A stretch of DNA of 12,103 nt from JBFWIW01 sp050253535. GTDB lineage: Bacteria; Bacillota; Clostridia; Oscillospirales; Oscillospiraceae. Position numbers and translations under genes: made by a program. Of the stretch, positions 1 through 5,350 are shown piece by piece (position 1 is the first letter of the stretch; every line of letters starts with the position of its first letter). Location of the stretch: assembly GCA_050253535.1 (NCBI GenBank), contig JBFWIW010000077.1, positions 1 through 12,103 of the forward strand. Direction: 5' to 3'. The notes under the pieces were generated by a model. The model saw only the letters and a program-made list of their open reading frames with translations. It searched no databases and was not told where the DNA came from.

Positions 1-68
1 GCCGTGACCGGCAGGACAAGCAGCAGACAGGCCGCTATGACAAAACCATAAAATATTCTTTTCTTCAT
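1..68 (-). CDS. N-terminus of a secreted or membrane-anchored protein (partial)
   Basis: Only the first 22 complete codons are inside the window; the gene runs off the left edge. The visible residues begin MKKRIFYGFVIAACLLLVLP: a lysine/arginine-rich start followed by a hydrophobic stretch. This is a signal peptide or a single membrane anchor. The Cys at residue 14 lies inside the hydrophobic core and does not form a clear lipobox. The start is supported by a GGAGGAAGAAGGA ribosome binding site just upstream. It follows the 100-aa gene on the same strand by 34 nt and is probably co-transcribed with it. The function cannot be told from this fragment. Confidence 0.7.
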   Translation of the reverse strand, partial: MKKRIFYGFVIAACLLLVLPVT

Positions 69-102
69 ATTCCTTCTTCCTCCCCAGTATCGTTTCTCAA
101 GA

Positions 103-405
103 TTATCTGTCCCGGCCGTCCAGAATCATCGCCACACGCCCGGTTGTCCCGGCGAGGGCATACAGCGCCGCAGCCAGCTTGTCCGCGTCCGCCTTTAGCG
201 GGATAAAAAGCTCCACCTGTCCGGCGTCGGACTCCATATCCACCCGGCATCCGCCGCCCTTTGACGGAACAAAGACCGCTGTGCGCAGGCTGTCCGCCGA
301 GAAGGTCAGCTCCCGTCCACAAAAGCGCAGACTGAGCGCATCCATCTCCATTGTTAGCTCACCCGGCCTATAGTTGAACAGGCCGTTTTTAACTTCAATA
401 TCCAT
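103..405 (-). CDS. Hypothetical protein, 100 aa
   Basis: I do not recognise a family. The start is set at the ATG of MDIEVKNGLFNYRP because an AAGGGAGGAAG ribosome binding site ends about 5 nt upstream. The longer open frame that continues upstream would place this site inside the gene and read through the divergent promoter region, so it is rejected. The protein is small and soluble-looking with alternating hydrophobic residues, which suggests a beta-rich fold. There is no signal peptide or membrane segment. A helical stretch near residues 69-84 (KADADKLAAALYALAG) lies close to the C-terminus. It precedes the secreted protein gene by 34 nt on the same strand, so the two probably form an operon. 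The operon diverges from the helix-turn-helix regulator gene, which may control it. Confidence 0.65.
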   Translation of the reverse strand: MDIEVKNGLFNYRPGELTMEMDALSLRFCGRELTFSADSLRTAVFVPSKGGGCRVDMESDAGQVELFIPLKADADKLAAALYALAGTTGRVAMILDGRDR

Positions 406-427
406 GGGACTTCCTCCCTTTGGATTC

Positions 428-436
428 ATTGTAACA
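428..436 (-). promoter_or_regulatory. Possible extended -10 promoter for the 100-aa gene
   Basis: On the minus strand the sequence TGTTACAAT gives a -10 hexamer TACAAT (5 of 6 to TATAAT) with an upstream TG dinucleotide one base away, as in extended -10 promoters. No good -35 box is present at the normal spacing. Transcription would begin a few bases before the AAGGGAGGAAG ribosome binding site of the gene starting at 405. This is a pattern match only. Confidence 0.35.
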
Positions 437-468
437 AACGAAGTCCACTCGAAACAGAGCCCCCCCTG

Positions 469-485
469 TTTTGGCACGGCCAAAA
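469..485. repeat. Inverted repeat 1 in the divergent intergenic region
   Basis: Perfect 7-bp arms (TTTTGGC and GCCAAAA) flank a 3-nt spacer ACG. The right arm overlaps the left arm of the larger inverted repeat at 483-511 by three bases. The GGCACG core also occurs in the second repeat. It may be part of an operator for the neighbouring helix-turn-helix regulator. Confidence 0.6.
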
Positions 486-511
486 TTCCGGCACGAACCG
501 TGCCGGAATTT
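483..511. promoter_or_regulatory. Perfect 13-bp inverted repeat, candidate operator
   Basis: The arms AAATTCCGGCACG and CGTGCCGGAATTT are perfect inverted repeats separated by AAC. The repeat sits between two divergent genes, just upstream of a weak promoter-like sequence for the regulator (TTGTTT at 513-518, 17 bp, TATCTT at 536-541). This is where an operator for an autoregulated helix-turn-helix protein would be expected. A terminator role is less likely because no gene on either strand ends here. Confidence 0.5.
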
Positions 512-565
512 GTTGTTTGCGGTAGAATTATATGGTATCTTATAAGTGAAAGGATGTGATGCGCC

Positions 566-1990
566 ATGTTCTCTCAGCGGCTTGATTTACTGATGGAACT
601 GACGGGAACCTCCGCAAGCGTTTTGGGTAAGGCTTGCGCGCTGGACTCATCCCATGTCAGCCGCCTGCGTCGGGGCAGCCGTCCGCTGCCGAAAAAGCCT
701 TCATTCCTGTCCGCAATGAGCACTTATTTTACCAAACGCATCCGGGCTGATTATCAGAAGAAGAGCCTCTGCGAGTTGATGAGTCTGGATGCATGGCCTG
801 AAGAGGAAGCCCGGGCGGCGGAGATGATCGTACTGTGGCTTCGGGGAGAAGAAAAAAGCTCCCAGGTGGAGCCGATTTTGAGTAGCTTCATCCGCGCTAC
901 CGGCACATCTGTGAAAAGGGAGGAAGCCCCGCAGCCATTAAGTGAGAGTGAGGCGCCCCGAGCTTGTTATTACGGGCCGGAGGGAAAGCGCGCGGCGGTA
1001 GCGCAGCTGCTTTCCCTGATTTTACAGGAAGCGGAGCCTCAAACTGTGCTACTGTTTTCCGACGAGGAAATGGGCTGGCTTTACGAAGACCCGGACTTCG
1101 CCGCCCTTTGGGCGCAGGAGTGCGTGCGGGTACTGTCGGCGGGTAACCGTGTGAAAATCATACACGCCATCCACCGGGGCATCCACGAAATGCTGGAGGG
1201 TGTAGCGAAATGGGTGCCGCTTTATATGACAGGGCGCGTGGAACCCTACTATTATCCCAGGCTTCGCGACGGCGTGTTCCAGCGAACCCTGTTTGTGGCT
1301 CCGAAAACAGCCGCGGTGACATCGGGATCGGTCAGCCGGAAAACCGAGGGTATGCTGCACGCCTTTTACGACACCCCCGCTGCCGTCGCGGCGTTGGCGT
1401 TGGAATACGAAAATCTTTTGTCCCTCTGCCGCCCCCTGATGCGGATTTTCAACGGGGAACGGAGATCAGAATTCTGGGACACTTATATTTCTTTTCTAAG
1501 TGCGCAGGGAACCATGATTTGTCTGTGCGGCTTGCCCACCATGCCCACCATGCCGGAAACGGTGGCCGCGTCGCTTCAGAAGCGCGCTCCGGAAAGTCGA
1601 ATTCTGGAGACGCGAAATCAGCTCGCTGGAGCCCTTTTCAAGTATCTAAAAACTGGTCGTTATACAGAGCTGCTGGCAGACCCGCCTCCGGGCGCTGTGG
1701 ATATCCCGGTGCCTTTTGCGGATTTTTTGGGCGCGCCGGGGCTGTGCTATACGCACGAAGAGTACCAAGCCCATAGGGCGCATTTGGAGACCCTTAAAAA
1801 ACAACACAAAAATTACCAGGTGCGTGCCGCCGAGAACGTACCGGACAATCTTACACTTTGCGGCAAGGACAGCCGTGGGATTCTTCTCTGCAAAAATGAC
1901 ACACCCGGTGTCGTCTTCGGATTCGACGAACCTAATATGACCTCCGCTTTCTGGGAGTATCTCTGCCGGAGAGCCGAAGAACATTCATAG
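566..1990 (+). CDS. Helix-turn-helix regulator with large uncharacterised C-terminal region
   Basis: A 474-aa protein. Residues about 5-40 form a Cro/XRE-like helix-turn-helix (SASVLGKACALDSSHVSRLRRG), so DNA binding is likely. The remaining 430 residues match no domain I can name. They include a conserved-looking block at residues 196-250 (VKIIHAIHRGIHEML, then WVPLYMTGRVEPYYYPRLRDG), probably a ligand-sensing or protein-interaction domain. There is no membrane segment, so it is cytoplasmic. The start ATG has an AAAGGA ribosome binding site about 12 nt upstream; the in-frame ATG at 554 is followed at once by TGA, which fixes the start at 566. The gene diverges from the 100-aa/secreted gene pair across a region with strong inverted repeats, suggesting it regulates that pair and itself. 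The regulator call is inference from the N-terminus. Confidence 0.75.
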   Translation: MFSQRLDLLMELTGTSASVLGKACALDSSHVSRLRRGSRPLPKKPSFLSAMSTYFTKRIRADYQKKSLCELMSLDAWPEEEARAAEMIVLWLRGEEKSSQVEPILSSFIRATGTSVKREEAPQPLSESEAPRACYYGPEGKRAAVAQLLSLILQEAEPQTVLLFSDEEMGWLYEDPDFAALWAQECVRVLSAGNRVKIIHAIHRGIHEMLEGVAKWVPLYMTGRVEPYYYPRLRDGVFQRTLFVAPKTAAVTSGSVSRKTEGMLHAFYDTPAAVAALALEYENLLSLCRPLMRIFNGERRSEFWDTYISFLSAQGTMICLCGLPTMPTMPETVAASLQKRAPESRILETRNQLAGALFKYLKTGRYTELLADPPPGAVDIPVPFADFLGAPGLCYTHEEYQAHRAHLETLKKQHKNYQVRAAENVPDNLTLCGKDSRGILLCKNDTPGVVFGFDEPNMTSAFWEYLCRRAEEHS

Positions 1991-2001
1991 ATATCTGAAG
2001 G

Positions 2002-2142
2002 GACAAGGAATTCAAGGAAGAAGCGGTCAAGCTTTCAGATGAGATCACGATCCCTTCGGGCATGATTCATTATATGGTCGAATCTATTAGTTTAAATTCT
2101 GAAATTAATATTGAAAACTTATTTTCTTGGGGAAATAAATAA
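2002..2142 (+). pseudogene. Transposase OrfA-like scrap joined to unrecognised sequence
   Basis: Twelve bases after the regulator gene stops, an open stretch reads DKEFKEEAVKLSDEI. This is the usual start of IS3-type OrfA transposases (family knowledge, recalled by eye). After about 15 residues the likeness ends and the frame goes on as unrelated sequence (MIHYMVESISLN and onward) to a TAA at 2140-2142. The same frame then stays open to 2247 (KPKNADVFVQIALAELMDIA) without a family I know. There is no start codon, ribosome binding site or terminal inverted repeat. It is best read as rearranged debris of a mobile element at a junction between GC-rich and AT-rich DNA. Confidence 0.45.
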
Positions 2143-2257
2143 TTTTTTATAAAACCGAAAAATGCCGATGTGTTCGTACAAATAGCATTAGCGGAATTAA
2201 TGGATATCGCAACCAAAACGCATAAAAGGTACTGCGGCAGCGTTTAAATCATATTGA

Positions 2258-2503
2258 GCAACCACGCTCAGTTTTATAGGCTCCGGAAATTATCATTACA
2301 TAAGCCAGTTCCTAGCTGAAAGAATAAGAGAAGATTTTTCGATTGTCTTATTCGATCATCACAGCGATATGCAAAGTCTGATTTTAAGTGAGTTACTTTC
2401 CTGCGGCAACTGGCTGGGGATAGCCCTTGAACATCTCACGCATCTTAAGCAAGTGATTTTAGTAGGTGCGAATGAAACGGACTTTTGGACAGTTTTATGT
2501 TAG
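2258..2503 (+). pseudogene. Arginase/ureohydrolase-family fragment
   Basis: An 81-codon open stretch with no start codon near its beginning reads FIGSGNYHYISQF, then IVLFDHHSDMQ, then LLSCGNWLGIALEHL and KQVILVG. The GSGNYHY and DHHSDM motifs are those of the arginase-like fold, in which the histidine and the D-x-H-x-D residues bind the metal centre. A complete family member has about 250-300 residues, so most of the protein, including its C-terminal metal ligands, is missing. The frame ends with TAG 52 bp before the start of the DUF1538 gene. It is a decayed remnant, probably not translated. The family assignment rests on motifs seen by eye. Confidence 0.55.
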
Positions 2504-2538
2504 AATAAAGATATGCTTTGCAGCATTAGAGCTGTAAT

Positions 2539-2547
2539 AGGAGGTGA
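2539..2547 (+). promoter_or_regulatory. Ribosome binding site that sets a TTG start for the DUF1538 gene
   Basis: AGGAGGTGA is a near-perfect Shine-Dalgarno match lying 7 nt before TTG at 2555. The upstream ATG at 2513 has no comparable site, and using it would place this site inside the gene. The TTG start is therefore preferred. Confidence 0.8.
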
Positions 2548-2554
2548 GACTTGT

Positions 2555-4051
2555 TTGATTGTCTTTTTGAGTAGATTAAAAGAGGCATTATTTTCAGTAA
2601 TTTCAATTGTATTGCTCGTGCTAATCTTGAATTTTACTTTGGTGCCATTAGAACTTGGACAGCTTGTTAGGTTTCTGATTGGTGCACTGCTGATTATTCT
2701 GGGGCTGTCGTTTTTCTTGCTGGGAGTTGAGCTTGGAATAGATAAGATCGGCCAGCATATGGGATCAACGATGGCTAAATCTAATAAAGTAGTGGTCGTT
2801 GTGGTTGCAGGTATTTTACTGGGCTTCATTATTTCTGTTGCGGAGCCGGATCTGCAGATTCTGGCGGGCCAAGTAGATGCTGTAACATCGGGACTAATAT
2901 CAAAAATTAGCATTATGATTATTGTTTCAATTGGAATAGCGCTCCTTTTATCCTTAGGATTAGTAAGAATTCTATACGGTTTAGCACTAAATAAAATGTT
3001 GACAATACTTTATGGCGTTATTTTTCTTCTCGCCATATTTACATCTCCAGAATTCATGTCGATATCCTTTGATGCGTCTGGCGCCACTACCGGAGCACTT
3101 ACAGTACCGTTTATCCTTTCGCTGGCGTTAGGTGTATCATCCCTTAAAAAAGACAGTCAGGCGTCTGAACAGGACAGCTTTGGACTTGTTGCAATTACTT
3201 CCACAGGTGCCATTATTTCAGTAATGATTATGAGCATTATCAGCAAGACGGATAAAATTTCAGGCAACATTGATACCGTCGTTACTGGTTCAAATAGTAT
3301 CATTGGGCCCTTTATTCACGAGTTGCCCGTAATAGCTTTCGAGATATTATTAGCACTCCTACCGATCTTTGTATTGTTTATGATATTTCAAAAGGTCTCT
3401 TTCAAGCTAAGAAAACGTAACAAAGCAAGGATACTAATGGGGCTGGTATATTCTTATATTGGCCTTGTCCTAATGCTTATCGGCGTAAACGCTGGGTTTA
3501 TGGAGGTCGGAACCATTATCGGATTTAGAATAGCAACTCTTGACAGCAAGGCCTTGCTGATCGGAATCGGATTTGTACTGGGATTGGTCACCATATTAGC
3601 TGAGCCCGCTGTGCATGTATTGACAAACCAGATTGAGAATGTGACAAGCGGTTATGTCAAAAGAAAGACTGTACTTGCAGTTTTATCGGTTGGCGTGGGA
3701 TTTTCCGTGGCACTGTCAATTGTCAGAATACTTATACCGGAACTTAAACTATGGCATTATCTACTCCCAGGATATGCAATCGCTATCGCATTGACTTATT
3801 TAGCACCAAAACTCTTTGTTGGGATAGCCTTTGACTCCGGCGGTGTTGCATCCGGTCCCATGACCGCTACATTTATCCTTGCTTTTTCTCAGGGCGCAGC
3901 TGAATCTATCGAAGGGGCAGATGTGCTACTTGACGGCTTTGGCATTATTTCAATGGTTGCGCTGACCCCACTGATTGCGTTACAGATACTAGGCGTTATC
4001 TACAAATTTAAGTCCAGAAAAGGAGGAAGCGAAATTGGGAATGACGCCTGA
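2555..4051 (+). CDS. DUF1538 family integral membrane protein, duplicated
   Basis: Starting at the TTG, the product has 498 residues, almost all in hydrophobic segments (about a dozen candidate membrane helices), so it sits in the cytoplasmic membrane. It is built from two related halves. AEP followed by VTSG occurs at residues 96-113 and again at 349-366. FDASGATTGALT (172-183) matches FDSGGVASGPMT (426-437), each followed by a FIL-containing helix. This two-repeat layout and the motifs fit DUF1538 as I know the family; its function is not established. The halves are joined by a basic stretch near residue 285 (KLRKRNKAR) that is probably cytoplasmic. The last 17 nt overlap the start of the tandem-PII gene, so translation is probably coupled. 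A PII partner suggests a transporter or channel gated by cell nitrogen, carbon or energy state. The substrate is unknown. Confidence 0.8.
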   Translation: MIVFLSRLKEALFSVISIVLLVLILNFTLVPLELGQLVRFLIGALLIILGLSFFLLGVELGIDKIGQHMGSTMAKSNKVVVVVVAGILLGFIISVAEPDLQILAGQVDAVTSGLISKISIMIIVSIGIALLLSLGLVRILYGLALNKMLTILYGVIFLLAIFTSPEFMSISFDASGATTGALTVPFILSLALGVSSLKKDSQASEQDSFGLVAITSTGAIISVMIMSIISKTDKISGNIDTVVTGSNSIIGPFIHELPVIAFEILLALLPIFVLFMIFQKVSFKLRKRNKARILMGLVYSYIGLVLMLIGVNAGFMEVGTIIGFRIATLDSKALLIGIGFVLGLVTILAEPAVHVLTNQIENVTSGYVKRKTVLAVLSVGVGFSVALSIVRILIPELKLWHYLLPGYAIAIALTYLAPKLFVGIAFDSGGVASGPMTATFILAFSQGAAESIEGADVLLDGFGIISMVALTPLIALQILGVIYKFKSRKGGSEIGNDA

Positions 4052-4703
4052 CAATAAAATTATTGTAATGATCTATGCCATTGTGAACAGAGACTCAGGT
4101 AGCAAAGTACTGTATATCGCCAAAAGCTGCGGACTCACCGGAGGCACTGTGTTCTTAGGGAGAGGTACAATAAATAATAATCTTTTAAAGGCTTTGGCGT
4201 TAAATGACACAAAAAAAGACGTCGTTCTTCTTATTGCCGAAGAATCTATCGGTACTGAATTTCTCAATAAATTAAGCACAGAGCTTAAGCTTCATAAGCG
4301 CAATCAGGGGATAGCATTTATAATGAATGTAGATTCTATATGCGGATCCAAATATCATAATTGCTGCAGCGCTAAAAATGACAGAGATGAGGAGATAACA
4401 ATGTATCAATCAGTTTATATTATCATTGATAAGGGCAAGGGGGAAATAGCGGTTGATGCAGCCACCACAGCCGGTGCTAAGGGTGCAACAATCATTAGTG
4501 CCCGTGGCTCTGGTATCCACGAAACAAGCAAATTATTCAATATGGATATAGAACCGGAAAAAGAGATTGTAATGATAATATTGAAGAGCGAAATAACAGA
4601 CCAGGTTGTTGCCTCTATCCGAAATGAACTGGATATTGACAAACCGGGAAATGGTATCATTTTTGTTCAGAATGTGAGACAGATTTATGGCCTATATGAA
4701 TAA
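4035..4703 (+). CDS. Tandem PII-like signalling protein
   Basis: A 222-aa protein made of two PII-like domains. Domain 1 spans about residues 10-104 and domain 2 about 124-219. Matching landmarks appear in both: MIYAIVNRDSGSKV and VYIIIDKGKGEIAV at the first strand, GGTVFLGRGT and GATIISARGSG before the T-loop, and GIAFIMNVDSICG and GIIFVQNVRQIYG at the end. PII proteins are trimeric sensors of ATP/ADP and 2-oxoglutarate that bind and control transporters and enzymes. Here the T-loop segments look short and lack the usual uridylylation tyrosine context, so the ligand may differ. A cysteine-containing linker (CGSKYHNCC) lies between the domains. TTG at 4035 and ATG at 4041 are both possible starts; the AGGAGGAAG site at 4021-4029 fits either. 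The gene overlaps the DUF1538 gene, which is its likely membrane target. Confidence 0.8.
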   Translation: MGMTPDNKIIVMIYAIVNRDSGSKVLYIAKSCGLTGGTVFLGRGTINNNLLKALALNDTKKDVVLLIAEESIGTEFLNKLSTELKLHKRNQGIAFIMNVDSICGSKYHNCCSAKNDRDEEITMYQSVYIIIDKGKGEIAVDAATTAGAKGATIISARGSGIHETSKLFNMDIEPEKEIVMIILKSEITDQVVASIRNELDIDKPGNGIIFVQNVRQIYGLYE

Positions 4704-4987
4704 ATGAAGGTCAGCGTGACACAAAAAAATAAGGCTATTCACATAGTAAGGGGGGCATTATTGTTTTAATGTTAGGTGGCACGTAAAATTTTGTATAAGC
4801 CCAAAAGCCAGGATAAGCGTGGAATATTGCTGAAGAAGATCAAGCAATATTTTAATGGTTGGAATTGGATAAAAGAATATACCTATTTGCACAACACCTC
4901 CCGGAGGTGTAGATAAGGATTCTGCTTTTCGGACTTTAGCAGATATTCATTCTTCTTTTTCTGTAATAAATCCTTAGAGTGGGAGAT
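4704..4987. other. AT-rich non-coding stretch with short hairpins
   Basis: No convincing gene was found. There is a weak terminator-like hairpin at 4823-4851 and a short compact palindrome at 4894-4910 (ACACCTCC, one base, GGAGGTGT). A 43-codon frame opening with GTG in VARKILYKPKS (ending at TAA near 4916) has no good ribosome binding site and no recognised family. The stretch separates the plus-strand DUF1538/PII genes from the convergent minus-strand conjugation operon. Confidence 0.5.
4823..4851 (+). terminator. Weak terminator-like hairpin after the PII gene
   Basis: Arms AATATTGCT and AGCAATATT (9 bp, perfect) flank an 11-nt loop, followed by TTAAT. The stem is AT-rich and the T-run is short, so termination may be weak. 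It lies about 120 bp downstream of the PII gene stop, between convergent operons. Confidence 0.3.
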
Positions 4988-5071
4988 TCAAGGCGGTTCA
5001 TGATGAACCGGGACTGGGGTCACCTTGTAAGCGCAATAATTCCTTTGCGGAACGGCTTGTTTTTCGCGCAT
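4988..5071 (-). CDS. Possible 27-aa small protein coupled to the winged-helix gene
   Basis: An ATG begins 2 nt after the stop of the winged-helix gene and is preceded by AAAGGA at 6-nt spacing, embedded in the last codons of that gene. The product reads MREKQAVPQRNYCAYKVT followed by PVPVHHEPP and a TGA stop. It is proline-rich with a histidine pair and is not a known family to me. The spacing is typical of translational coupling, which makes this better than a random short frame. Only conservation in related elements would settle it. An inverted repeat (CGGTTCA, TGA, TGAACCG at 4994-5010) lies in its last codons. Confidence 0.4.
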   Translation of the reverse strand: MREKQAVPQRNYCAYKVTPVPVHHEPP

Positions 5072-5073
5072 AA

Positions 5074-5340
5074 TCAGTCCTTTAAAATTAAACGGTTGCT
5101 GGAGCGGCTGCCGTTGTCACGGTACCGCGCTTCTTTTTCAATCAGCCCCGCCTTGGCTAAATCGTTCAGCGCGCGCTTGACGGTGCTTCGGGAGAGCTGC
5201 AGCTCCGCCGCTATCGTATTGACCGCCGGCCAGCAGTCAGGCTTTTTGCCGGAGCGGTCCTTCAGGTACATAAAAACAGACCGCGCCCGATGAGGAAGCT
5301 CGTCGGGCGCGGCTTTATAAATTATACTGAAATAACTCAC
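5074..5340 (-). CDS. Winged helix-turn-helix protein (HTH_36 type)
   Basis: An 88-aa protein with a single winged helix-turn-helix at residues about 18-72. Landmarks are ARSVFMYLKDRSGKK, CWPAVNTIAAELQLS, and the recognition helix SRSTVKRALNDLAKAGLI, followed by a basic wing (EARYRDNGSRSSNR). This is the HTH_36 pattern, found in replication-initiator-like and ICE-encoded DNA-binding proteins. It probably binds element DNA as a regulator or replication/partition accessory; the target is unknown. The GTG start at 5340 is fixed by AGGAGG at 6-nt spacing. The gene lies 10 nt after the VirD4-like gene and shares its transcript, and its ribosome binding site overlaps the end of that gene. It is the last recognisable gene of the mobilisation operon. 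Confidence 0.8.
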   Translation of the reverse strand: MSYFSIIYKAAPDELPHRARSVFMYLKDRSGKKPDCWPAVNTIAAELQLSRSTVKRALNDLAKAGLIEKEARYRDNGSRSSNRLILKD

Positions 5341-5350
5341 CTAAAACCTC

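Noticed and set aside
406..567. N-terminal extension of the 100-aa gene across the divergent region
   Set aside because: It would cover the inverted repeats and the neighbouring gene's promoter; AAGGGAGGAAG sits right before the ATG at 405.
1534..1552. Tandem CCCACCATG repeat (encoding PTMPTMP) in the regulator gene
   Set aside because: Only two copies within a coding sequence in frame; it may be slippage but has no evident role.
1210..1776. A 188-codon frame in another phase inside the regulator gene
   Set aside because: It is wholly contained in the 474-aa gene, is rich in Arg, Gly and Ala as out-of-frame GC-rich DNA usually is, and matches nothing.
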